Shown here one piece after another: positions 46,032-56,132 of a DNA stretch of 64,000 bases. This stretch comes from Paralithodes platypus (Eukaryota > Arthropoda > Malacostraca > Decapoda > Lithodidae). The DNA lies in the NCBI GenBank assembly GCA_032716605.1, contig CM064572.1:41190982-41254981 (forward strand), written 5' to 3'. Each line of letters starts with the position of its first letter. The first letter of the stretch is position 1. Below the pieces are notes generated by a model. That model was given only the letters and a program-made list of their open reading frames with translations, was not told the origin of the DNA and made no database searches. The position numbers and the translations under genes are program-made.

Positions 46032-49000
46032 TTAAATTGTTTTCCGATTAGCTGTTTTATTTTCCCCGGTCCTCAGGATAGTGTCTTCATTTGCCTCAGT
46101 ACTGCTTCCACCCATATTCAGGTGGTGGGAGATGTCGGCTTCGGCCATGTAGTCTTCAAAATGTGATTTGAAGGTATTCTTTTCTTCCAGCCTATCGTTT
46201 CTTCCATACTGGGGCGAGAAGAGTCCTGTGTGCTTGACATCCTGAGATTCATCTCTTAATATCTCTCCCTCAGATATCGCACGCAGTATCCTATCCACGT
46301 TGGCGAACAAGCCGTGAGTCGATTTAAGGTAAGGTAAGAAAACATATTGTCTCAATAACATGGCATCTAATGAGGTTATGGACCTTGAAATCCCGAACAA
46401 AGAATTTGGCTCCGCGCCGAAACACAGTAACATGTCTACGAAAGATTGATACCCTCTGTTCATAGCGATCATTAAAGCAGTCGCACGGTCGCAGGTGCAT
46501 CTTATTTCTATGTTGGGCAGCCCACTGGTTTCATTCCCGTCGCCCGCATCCACCACTCCCATCTGTAGAATTGTGGTCAACCCATGACTGTTTCCCGAAG
46601 ACGCCAACATGTGAAAGACTGTCTCTCGCCTGTGCGTGACAAAGTTGACCCTGGCGCCAGCCTGCACAAGGGATCGTATGTAGTTCCTCGCACCCTTTGT
46701 TATCGAGCAACACACGTACAGTAGAACGGTCAACCCTTCCATGTCCACCACATCCATGTTATCACGAATAGGAGGAATCGTTAGCACGTCCGTAAAGTCA
46801 TGTACATTATTTTCCACGCACAAGTGTAGGAGCGGCTTGCCCGACATTGTGAACCAGCATTTTGCTAAACAGGGGTAATATTGTAATACGTCATACAGTA
46901 CGTTATATAGGTACTTCTTGCCAAGGGTATTGTTCTCTAGACAATAGAGAATGGCTGCTTTTATTTCTTCTTTGGTGAAGGTGAAATTACTCAATAAGAC
47001 ACGGAGCGTTTTTTTGGGTAAAACGGTGTACGTTTTTCTGATAAAGGTGTTCATACAATGTGTCAAAAGTCTGCATGGAGAGAAGAGTATCCTTTCGTTA
47101 CTGGCCGTGCCCAGAGACACTTCTGCGGAGACTTTTATAAAAAATTGTCTGAATAACAATTCCAGTTTGTTGTCAGTCCATCTACCAAAGTCTGGGCATA
47201 ATTTACGGTTTACCCCGAGGGTTTTCATTTCCCAAAAGGTCATGATATTTATTATTGCACGGTTCAGTTCTATCCATGAGAATCCCCATTCGGTGATAGC
47301 TGGTTTGAAATTTGCTGTATTTAATTTTGCGGCTAAATAATCGAACAAAGTGTAATTTCAAATTTTTAGCTTCGGTCCTCATGGCAGCTTGTATTGTCAC
47401 CCATTTGTGCCTCGCTGTTCCATCCTCCCCACTGGTCGGGGCATTGGTGGTGGTAGTCGACGCGCCATTGTTCTCACCGTCAGGAACATTGTTGGTAGAC
47501 GATGCACCACCCCTCCCACCGACAGGGACATTGTTGGTAGACGATGCACCATCTCTCCCACCGACAGGAACATTGTTGGTGACGATGCACCATCCCTCCC
47601 ACCGACAGGAACATTGTTGGTAGACGATGCACCATCCCTCCCACCGACAGAAACATTGTTGGTAGACGATGCACCATCCCTCCCACCGATTGGAACAGCG
47701 TTGGTAGTCGATGCACCATGCCACCCGCCGATAGGGGGACCGCTGGTAGTCGACGCACCATGCCTCCCACCGATAGGGACATTGTTGGTAGTCGATGCAT
47801 CATGCCTCCCGCCGATAGGGGGACTGCTGGTAGTCGATGCACCATGCCTCCCGCCGATAGGGGGACTGCTGGTAGTCGATGCACCATCCCTCCCATTGAT
47901 AGGGGGACTGCTTGTAGTCGATGCATCATGCCTCCCGCCGATAGGGGGACTGCTGGTAGTCGATGCACCGTCCCTCCCATTGATAGGGGGACTGCTGGTA
48001 GTCGATGCATCATGCCTCCCGCCGATAGGGGGACTGCTGGTAGTCGATGCACCGTCCCTCCCATTGATAGGGGGACTGCTGGTAGTCGATGCACCATGTC
48101 TCCCGCCGAGAGGGGGACTGCTGGTAGTCGATGCACCATGCCTCCCGCCGATAGGGGGACTGCTGGTAGTCGATGCATCGTCCCTCCCGCCGATAGGGGG
48201 ACTGCTGGTAGTCGATGCACCGTCCCTCCCGCCGATAGGGGGACTGCTGGTAGTCGATGCACCGTCCCTCCCGCTGATAGGGGGACTGCTGGTAGTCGAT
48301 GCACCATCCCTCCCGCATACCGGCACAGGGGAAACGGAGCTCTGGAAGGTGCAAGCGTGACTGGGGCTGTTCCATTGATCAGAGTTTTCGGGCAAAATCG
48401 TAAATTTGTCCCGGGTCGATTTGCGTCTTTTGACGTCTAAGAGACCTGCCTTTATTGCCCTGTTCACGGTTTGGAAATTAAAATTGGTGATAGAGGAGGC
48501 GGCAAAGGCAATGTCGAGACAACATGTCAACTGACCGGGATCGGTTTCCACTTTTGCCCTCTTATTCTTCTTTCTAACAAAATTCCGTTTTGGAAGGTCA
48601 CAGAGTATCTTTGCGAAAAGGTAAAGTAAGGTCTCCCTCTTAAAGCTTTCGGTGATAGAAACAGCACCTTTCGAACTCCATTCCTCAAAATAGGTCTCTG
48701 GTGTCAGGGACACGGAGTCAATTATTTCCCAGCGTTGGATCAGACTTTCGTACAAGACAGGCAGAGAGTATTTAATGCAGTACTTCACTGTCTTCCACGA
48801 GATGGGTTCTAAAGGCACAACATTCCGTAACTTATTCGTGATGAAAGAGGGTAGGGATAACGTGGGGATCCCCGCGAACAGGTATGAAATTACCTCAAAA
48901 TTGAACTTTACGTCCCCTCCCGCACGAATGTCGGAGGTGTGAAACATCATGTCAAACATTGCACCTGCATCGTACATACTCATCCTTTGTATGAATTTTT

Positions 49001-49589
49001 GCAGAGAACCAAAGTAGTGGGCTATAAGAAGTCTATTCCTCCTATAATCTTCATCACCGGTGGGCAAGTTTTCTTTTAACTGAGAGTACCTCAGCATGAT
49101 CATCTTCCCACTAAAGGAAAGTGCCTTCGATGCCGAGTGGGACAATATTTCCAACGAGCACTCAATAGGCAAGACACTCAGGATCGCCCAAAGCATGTCT
49201 TCTAAAAGAGGTTCATGTTTGTTTAACACTGAAGATTGCTTTTTCGCCTCCGTTTCCACTAGAAGTTCCATCTCCTTCTTGGTTTCATTTATTAGTTTGG
49301 TCAAGGCGTCATCACATTCGTGTGTGACAGCCGCCTGTCTCTCTCTCTCTCTGCGAATGTTGGCCGCGGTCCACAAACACACCGTGCGGGCATAATCCAA
49401 ATGTTCAGCTTTTATATAGCGCTTGTCAATGGGAACTATGTATTGACCGAGAACATCCGAGACAACGGTGTCGTAAAGACGTCTGGCATCCTCCTTGACA
49501 TCGTCGGTGTAATTTGAAATTGACTTGGATTCGTTTTCCATCGTGGACTTGGAACGTTTCCTAATAACAGTATTGGTGGCAGGCCACAT
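46032..49589 (-). pseudogene. Large virus-like protein: unique N-terminus, 14-residue repeats, ankyrin-like C-terminus
   Basis: The ATG at 49587-49589 opens about 400 unique residues (conserved-looking helices, a basic KKNKRAK segment). About 20 repeats of a 14-residue unit of the form GGRDGASTTSSPPI follow, from a 42-bp minisatellite (47455-48320). The C-terminal 430 residues (46032-47348) contain ankyrin-like repeats (GLTVLLYVCCSI, ETVFHMLASSGNSHG, RATALMIAMNRGYQS). The first and last parts share one frame. A one-base loss in a repeat unit at about 47580 shifts it, and a second change between 47345 and 47400 shifts it back, so about 75 codons in between lie in another frame. The full product would be about 1,180 residues. 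Long plus-strand frames over the repeats are shadows. Function unknown; the ankyrin repeats suggest protein binding. Confidence 0.6.
47455..48320 (-). repeat. 42-bp coding minisatellite
   Basis: About 20 head-to-tail 42-bp units with the core GATAGGGGGACTGCTGGTAG on the plus strand. The length is a multiple of three and there is no stop in several frames on both strands. The left-hand units (47455-47700) are a diverged subfamily (core ACATTGTTGGTAGACGATGC) and the right-hand units are near-identical, suggesting recent expansion at one end. Confidence 0.93.
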
Positions 49590-49841
49590 GGTAGTTCCCT
49601 CTCATGACCAGACTTCCGTGAAACTGATTGCTATTGTGGAGAGGTCCGTTGGTTTCATCGAAGTGGGTTTCCCTCGTGATCCATGTTGGGTATCATAGCC
49701 GCAGATGAAATAAGAGCATATCCTATCTCTCCACCGACTGCAAAGATCTATAAGTTTTTTTGGATGTAGATCGCTGGCTTGTTTGCCCAGTGCAAAAAGG
49801 TTAATAAAATAGTTCTAACTCAATACAGTGTTTATTTCTCC
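49590..49841. other. Intergenic spacer in the virus-like block
   Basis: A 252-bp gap between two minus-strand genes. It holds the upstream region of the 46032-49589 gene and, at 49828-49835, an AATAAA-type signal on the minus strand just after the stop of the 49842-50971 gene. Confidence 0.5.
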
Positions 49842-50971
49842 CTAATACATGTTGAAATTATTAAAATAAGGGCCAACATTGACAGATACATACAGAGGCA
49901 GATGTATTTTCAATAATCTGTCCATCTGGCCGAGAACACAGATTGAAGCATTTATATATTTCTCGTAATAGAACGACTGAGAACTTGTTAATGTGATATT
50001 ATGCTGGATAACCTTCAAGGAATCTTGCAGTTTAGACAATTAATATTTTGAACAGTCGGCCTCGATGGCGGCGTTCACTTCCTCCTGCTTGCTTTTATAT
50101 TCGCCAAAGAGTCGCTTCAGGGATAGGAACAGGTCATCTAAATTCTCTCTGAGCGTAGCCAGCGTACCTTTGAGGTTGTTTTGGTCACACTGTGCCGTTT
50201 TTGCGATTCCATCATTGGAACAGGAATGGGGGAGTGAAGAATTGTCATCGACGCTGCCGGATAGCATCCATGTCTGTTCGGTGATTGACGAATAACGACA
50301 CTGTAGGTCTAAGTCGGAGGAAGAGAAGTTCTTCCAGTACAGTCCTGTTGAATGATCGCCATTTGGCAGCAACACGGTACCGCCAATGCACGTGGGCGTG
50401 GACAGAGTAGCCGGTGATTGGGAGTTAGTAGAAGGCCCAACTTCACCCGAGTACCGAACGGCACTTAGGGCCCACGATCGCGTTATGTCTGTGTACAGAG
50501 CTGATCGCCAGTGATGGGACGGATCTGTGTACAGGCCGGAATAGCGAGCGGTCAAATTATTCTTGAATATGGCGAAAGAGTTACCTGAACAGTCTTGAGC
50601 TTTTAAATCCTCGATGGGTAACGTGCTCAAGAATAGGACCGTTAGTGTTTGCACCACCGTGTATGTCTTTGCGTCGGGATTGGTCGGCCCATCACACAGG
50701 CTCGTAATGCAAGGAGGTATTTTGTCTCCTAGATCACTCCAAGTACTTTCGAATTCTGTCATGCTCTTCTGCGAGAAACAGGATGCTTCATAGACTGTAG
50801 TCCACAGAGAGATGATTAGGGTTTTGTCAACGGGGTGGTACACACCGACAATGTAATTGACACAGGGTTTAATTGTTCATCTTCTCTCTCCTCTTGAGAG
50901 GACACTTGCACTCTGCCCACTTCAGGTTTGGTACTAATCGCAATCCGAGTGGATTTAAAAAACCTTTCCAT
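49842..50971 (-). pseudogene. Virus-like protein of about 375 residues, unknown, frameshift plus nonsense codon
   Basis: The first ATG is at 50969-50971 (MERFFKSTRIAIS). An acidic stretch follows, then a frame change near 50880 into the frame holding PCVNYIVGVYHPVDKT. That frame continues to an in-frame TAA at 50040-50042. The same frame then stays open for 65 more protein-like codons (KLQDSLKVIQ to 49842), so the TAA is probably a nonsense mutation. A dozen cysteines and several N-x-S/T sites in the middle suggest a structured or secreted domain, but no signal peptide is evident. A minus-strand AATAAA lies just past the final stop. The family was not recognised. Confidence 0.5.
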
Positions 50972-51270
50972 GTTCGACTGAGAGACACAGCAATAGTCTT
51001 TGTGCTTACAAATTGACAGGCACGTGGTGTGATATCTGAGCCTTTTAAGATTTGAGTTGTTCAGAGAGGCGGTGCTCGACAACCGATTCTATACCCAAAA
51101 CTCGTCGCTATTGTCTTCCACACCCCTGTCGTGGTCGCTAGCGTTATCTTTACTTTGGTCATTGACACCCCAGTCGACAATGTCGTCGTCGCCGCTAGCC
51201 TCGTCGTCGCTGGTCTCGTCGTCGTCGCTGGTCTCGAAGCTGTTATTGATATCTCTGTCCTTATTGATGC

Positions 51271-53068
51271 CCCTTGTTACACTGGCCAGCTTGCCAGAAT
51301 GTGCTCGTACTCGCTAGCGCTCGCCAGGGCAGTGAAATGGGCTATAATAATCGTAGAACAATGTTCTTTCTTTCTTAGTATTCAAGTTGTCACAGCCAGA
51401 TCAGTGGTGGTCTTTATTCTTGTCTGTGACACTTGGAAGTATTTTATATCAGGGATAGAGTATAAGATGTGTAGTGTGAAGTTAAGGAGAGAGAGAACGA
51501 AGGAGGCAGCGAGGTGGTATTGTGTGCGTGTGTAGGTACGTGTGCCGTCCTCGCTCAGGCGGATGTTCCCACGCTCTTGATTGGCCGGCGGGCCTGGCGC
51601 GTCATAGGATGCCAACTTTTCATGACGTAGTGGTCTGTGATTGGGTGCCGCTGTCCTAGTGTTGGTGCTGGGGGGCTCCTGCCCGTGTGTCTCCTTAGAG
51701 CTTGGCATGGTGTGCTTGGTCCTAGACGTCCCTTGTCATCTGTCCCCAATCTAACCCCCTGTACTACTGTTTCTCTCTCTGAACTTTTGCATTACTTCTC
51801 ATCTTTATTCAATTACTTATCCCTTCTGGTTCTGCATACGATTTCCATAGTCGGCCAGTCGTATTACCAGCACCAGTTCTCACATAGATGTTTTGCACTA
51901 GCTTTAGGGATTATTAGTCATAGTCACATGGAGTCATATTATCATTGGGTGCTTCTAATTATTGAGTTGTTCTTTGTTACTATTTAATGCTAGACAGTGG
52001 AGGGTATCTTTAGTCGTTGTCTGAGTTATGTACATGGCAAGTCAGAGCCTGTACGACTTCGACGGAGCTAGGTGCCTGTAACCCTTGTGCATATTTTTCC
52101 TTTGCAAGTGTAGCAGTATACAAGTGAAGGGCTTTTGCCTACACTTACTTGTATGCTGGCTACCTCATTTTGTTGACCTTTGTGGAGCGCCAGGGTAAGA
52201 CCAGATACTTGAGATCTGGACTTACCAAGAGAGCCTCCTAGTCACTTAACGTAACATAAGGGAAGTCTGTTCAAGGGGAGACAGTAGGCTACGAGCATGC
52301 TTGTGCTCTGCCTAGCCTCCTGGTACCTTTTTAGCCGCTGCTAGACTTTATTAGTAATAAAGACAGCATTGTGTTTATTAACTTTAACTGCGTATGCTTT
52401 AGGAATTATTCACGTATTATTTTAGCCTAGGTTGATGCTTGGTGTACAACCCAGTATGGCTGTTACTTTGGCTAAGGAAGTACTGTTTTGAGTGGCTATT
52501 ATTAGTGCTGTCACAGAGTTGTTGCACTCCCTTGTTTTATATATATGTATCCTACTTATTGATGTATTTAAGATACACGCTTTGGTGTCCTGCCCCTGCA
52601 TTATTTCTGTTCTATATTTGACGAGCATCTTAGAGCATCAGACGTTTTCAGAAGATTCCATATCTGTTTGCTGTAGGACTAGACTTCCAGTGTTTTTATA
52701 GAGCATTGAAGAGTTTAGTGTTGAGTACAGACTCACACTAAAGTTAACGTAAGCATATACTCCTTTATTAAATCTTGTTATAGTTTATTTAAGCATTGTT
52801 ATTACTTGAGAGCATTTTATTAACGTAAAGTACTCCTGTTGTGAGTAGGCTTTGCCGTCACCGGAAAGCCTTTGTAGAAGTGCACTAAAACCCAGTTAAT
52901 TGATACCCCGTTATCTAGTAGATTAACTCTAGAGGGTTTAAGTGCTTTGTTCTCCCGCGTAATAGTTCGAGGGTTTGGAATTAGCGTACCGTTGTTGCAG
53001 ATATAGCCTATCATCTAGTCCATTATTAAGTGCCCTTGTATATTTTGTAGTGCCGGTCGTAACACCCT
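51271..53068. mobile_element. Solo-LTR-like element, copy 2 (1,790 bp), CCCT target duplication
   Basis: It begins TGTTACACTGGCC at 51275 and ends GGTCGTAACA at 53064. CCCT at 51271-51274 and 53065-53068 is the 4-bp target duplication. It shares ends and internal blocks with 14510-16345, including GAAGATTCC..., TACCGTTGTTGCA and TCTAGTCCA near the right end. It lies in the viral-type gene between its repeat array and acidic tail. No coding sequence was found inside; a short-LTR retroelement remnant by recombination is the simplest reading. Confidence 0.75.
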
Positions 53069-53770
53069 GTCTATGGTGCTGTCGCTCGCACCTCTGTCTT
53101 CGGTACTATCGCTCGCGTCCCTGTCTTTGGAGCTGTCGCTCGCACCCCTGTCTTTGGTGCTGTCGCTCGCGTCCCTGTCTTTGGTGCTGTCGCTCTTTCC
53201 CCTGTCTTTGGTGCTGTCGCTCGCGTCCCTGTCTTTGGTGCTGTCGCTGGCGTCCCTGTCTTTGGTGCTGTCGCTCGCGTCCCTGTCTTTGGTGCTGTCA
53301 CTCACGTCCCTGTCTTTGGTGCTGTTGCTCGTGTCCCTGTCTTTGGTGCTGTCGATCGTGTCCCTGTCTTTGGTGCTGTCGCTCGCGCCCCTGTCTTTGG
53401 TGCTGTCGCTCACGTCCCTGTCTTTGGTGCTGTCGCTCGCGTCCCTGTCTTTGGTGCTGTCGCTCGCGTCCCTGTCTTTGGTACTGTCGCTCGCGCCCCT
53501 GTCTTTGGAGCTGTCGCTCGCTCCCCTGTCTTTGGTGCTATCGCTCGCGCCCCTGTCTTTGGTGCTGTCGCTCGCGCCCCTGTTTTTGGAGCTGTCGCTC
53601 GCGCCCCTGTTGTTGGAGCTGTCGCTCGCACCCCTGTCTTTGGTGCTGTTGCTCGCACCCCTGTCTTCTTCGTGGAGGTTGCTGTCGCTCGCGATCCTGT
53701 CTTTGGTGCTGTCGCTCGCACCCCTGTCTTCTTCGTGGACGTTGCTGTCGCTTTGCTCTTCGGAGGTTGT
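53065..53770 (-). repeat. 27-bp coding minisatellite (charged nonapeptide)
   Basis: About 26 units of 27 bp, plus-strand core GTCGCTCGCGTCCCTGTC. In the minus-strand gene frame they encode D-S-T-K-D-R-(G/D)-A-S. All frames on both strands are largely open, so several long antisense frames here are shadows. It is unrelated in sequence to the 27-bp array at 9236-10228. Confidence 0.93.
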
Positions 53771-54493
53771 AGTCGCTCTTCTCTTCGAGGACGTTGCTGT
53801 CGCTCTCAAGGCCCCTATCTTGTTTTTTAGTGTTCAAACATTGGCACTCGTAAAAAGAGTCAGGGATACATGAAAGGAGCATTTCGCCGAAATGTTCGTT
53901 TGTGGTATCGGAAAAGGAGTGTTCGAGTTTGTAATCGTAGTCTAAGATGGCTCCAGTAGCATGGCAGGCTGCATATCCTTCGTCGCCCAACAGCTTCTTA
54001 AAGAGCTTGAAAGGGAGTGCACCTTCATGTTTCGTATCAACTAAAGAACCTGTGGAGAGGGACAACCCAGACAGTCCTTTGAATGGACCGTCCCTCCTTG
54101 TGTTCCGTTTTTTAACTTGGGTTTCCACAGATACTAAATCTAATATCTGCAGACGCGCCGAAACCAAAATTATTCTCACCAATTCACATCTTTCTTCCTT
54201 AGAATTTAAGTACATGAGTATACACTCTGGTTCATGTATATCTGCCTCAAAATTCCTTAAGGTGTGCTTCGTCAAGTCCACACTCTCGAGCCAATTGCTC
54301 GCCGAATTCACACAGTCGTCACAAAAAGAAGAAACCGTAAAAGGGGTCTCTCCGTTCATAGATGGAGGTGGAGACATTTTAATTTGCTTCGTCTCGATTA
54401 GCTCATTCATTATTTCGTTCCGCATTTTGTACACTTCCTCGTTGCTTAATTCAATAGGCATAGTTTTAGTCTTGGGGACAGAGACAGCAGGCG

Positions 54494-55270
54494 AATGGGG
54501 ACAGCAATCGGGGATGGTAGATTCCTGTTCGTCTTGTCCTCCTTCTTGTCGCCCTCCTTCTTGTCGCCCTCCTTCTTTTCCCTGTTCTTGTTCTTGTTGT
54601 CGCCGTTCTTGCTGTCGGTGTCGACGCCACGGTTTGTTGTTTTTCTTTTTATTGGAGGTCTCAGTGCCACAGGCCTGTCGTGCCTCAGTGCCAAAGGCCT
54701 GTGGTGCCTCATTGCCACAGGTCTGTTGTGTCTCGGTATCAGCAAATCTCACGTTACTCATCATTTTGGTGGCAATGATTGTTCAGCTCAACTAAAATTG
54801 TGTTGTAAGATCTCTCAGATATAAATTGTGTACGTGATATGCACGCATTACAATAATAACTTTACCAATATGGCGGACGGTTCTGCACCCAACACGATTG
54901 ATTCCGACACCCCCGAGTTACTAATTCTTTGTGATGGGGACAGCAATCGGGGATGGTAGATTCCTGTTCTTCTTGTCCTCCTTCTGGTCGCCCTCCTTCT
55001 TTTCCTTGTTCTTGTTCATGTTTTTGGTCTGGTTCTTGTTCTTGTTGTCGCCGTTCTTGCTGTCGGTGTGGATGTGTTGTTATTCTTTTTATGGGAGGTG
55101 CCTGTTAATCGGCAAATCTCACATTATTGATAATTTTGGTGGCAATGATTGTTCACCTCAATGGATCTCTCAAATATACATTCTTTACGTGATGCGCCCG
55201 CATTACAATGACAATTTTACCAATATGATGGGCGGTTCTGCACCTAACAAAATTGATTCCGATACCTCAG
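54494..55270. repeat. Local tandem duplication of a gene junction (two ~330-430-bp copies)
   Basis: The segment 54494-54920 is repeated at 54937-55270 with a deletion of about 95 bp. Each copy holds, from left to right, the N-terminal coding part of the 51089-54764 gene, its upstream region, and the last codons of the 55203 gene. In the right copy the start codon has become ATAATG...TAA and the reading frame is closed. In the left copy the C-terminal part of the other gene is a decayed duplicate. Confidence 0.75.
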
Positions 55271-56132
55271 AATTGAAGCCCGAACAGAAATTTCCCTTGG
55301 CATTTTGGGAGGTCCATTCATTTAACATTACCTTAGAGGGGAGATAAATAATAGTCTTTAAGAAATTGGTGTTGGGAGCCGTCGCCTGGGTGCTTCCCAG
55401 AGACTTGGCTAATTTCTGAATGGGTGAATTATAATTTATTAAATTAAACAGGCAGCATAAACTAGATTCGTTTGTTGCATCAATGGAACCATAACCATGT
55501 CCTCCGAAATACTGAAAGTCCCATCGTAATTTCTCTCCGCCTCTATCTGCCACAAAGGTGGTATTAACACACCTACCACTCTGTTTAAAGGTGACATTCT
55601 GACTCGGCAGATTTACTAATCTGAAGCACCGAAAGTCGAGGGGTAAATCTGCCCCTACTGACGTCTCACACATTTCCTGGTCAACCTCGTCGTCGTTTTC
55701 TTTTTCGTCTATTAAAATACCCCTTTCCTCATTTTCTTCTTCTCCAGGGTGATTTTGACGCTTACAGTTTGGACATTTGCTGGCCAAATAATAGTCCACA
55801 AACAGTTCGATATTCCTTTCAAAATCCTGTTCGAGTTTCACAAGACAATCACTGCGTTGTTCAGTGTCACTTGTTAGTGGCCTCTTGACGGATTTTACTT
55901 CTCTATACGAATCACACAACGCCAAATAAGATCTGATGCATATGTGGACCACTAACCAGCTGTGCCGCGCGTCATACGTGAGCTCGATAACCCCCTTTTC
56001 GGCAGCGATCAATTCGCCGTAGAGACGAGCATCGTCTACTGCCGTGTACTTTAGGACCCGCCTATTGGTGACAGTACGGAACAGACGCGCGTTGGCCTCT
56101 CTCACTGATCTAACGTACTCGTGCGCCTCCAT
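55203..56132 (-). CDS. Virus-like protein of 309 residues, unknown, intact frame
   Basis: The ATG at 56130-56132 lies inside the end of the upstream gene, overlapping its stop (56110) by about 23 bp in another frame. The product has a helical N-terminal half (EYVRSVREANARLF), a CPNC-type cysteine pair, an acidic linker (GEEENEERG...EKENDDEVDQE) and a beta-rich C-terminal half with several cysteines (GRCVNTTFV, SSLCCLFNLI). The stop is at 55203-55205. No family was recognised. It could alternatively be the C-terminal part of the upstream protein after a frameshift. Confidence 0.55.
   Translation of the reverse strand: MEAHEYVRSVREANARLFRTVTNRRVLKYTAVDDARLYGELIAAEKGVIELTYDARHSWLVVHICIRSYLALCDSYREVKSVKRPLTSDTEQRSDCLVKLEQDFERNIELFVDYYLASKCPNCKRQNHPGEEENEERGILIDEKENDDEVDQEMCETSVGADLPLDFRCFRLVNLPSQNVTFKQSGRCVNTTFVADRGGEKLRWDFQYFGGHGYGSIDATNESSLCCLFNLINYNSPIQKLAKSLGSTQATAPNTNFLKTIIYLPSKVMLNEWTSQNAKGNFCSGFNSEVSESILLGAEPPIILVKLSL

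Larger units (their letters stand above)
51089..54764 (-). pseudogene. Virus-like protein with a 9-residue Ser/Asp/Lys repeat and acidic tail, split by a solo LTR
   Basis: The start is a double ATG at 54759-54764. The N-terminus is Gln/Arg/Gly-rich (RRQQEQEQGKEGGRQEGG), followed by about 230 ordinary residues. The frame changes near 53780 into an array of a nine-residue unit (SDSTKDRDA type) encoded by a 27-bp minisatellite. At 53068 the array is cut by the 1,790-bp LTR-like element. Left of it (51089-51270) a short Asp/Glu/Ser-rich tail (ETSDDDETSDDEASGDDD) ends at a stop at 51089-51091. The array and the tail are in the same frame once the element and one CCCT copy are discounted. An alternating charged repeat and an acidic tail suggest a nucleic-acid- or histone-binding role, which is only inference. 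Confidence 0.55.

Noticed and set aside
47389..48440. Long plus-strand and alternative minus-strand frames over the 42-bp repeats
   Set aside because: Shadows of a repeat whose length is a multiple of three; they lose protein character outside the array.
52975..53873. Plus-strand frames rich in Cys-Leu-Trp or Leu-Ser-Leu repeats
   Set aside because: Antisense readings of the 27-bp minisatellite in the 51089-54764 gene.
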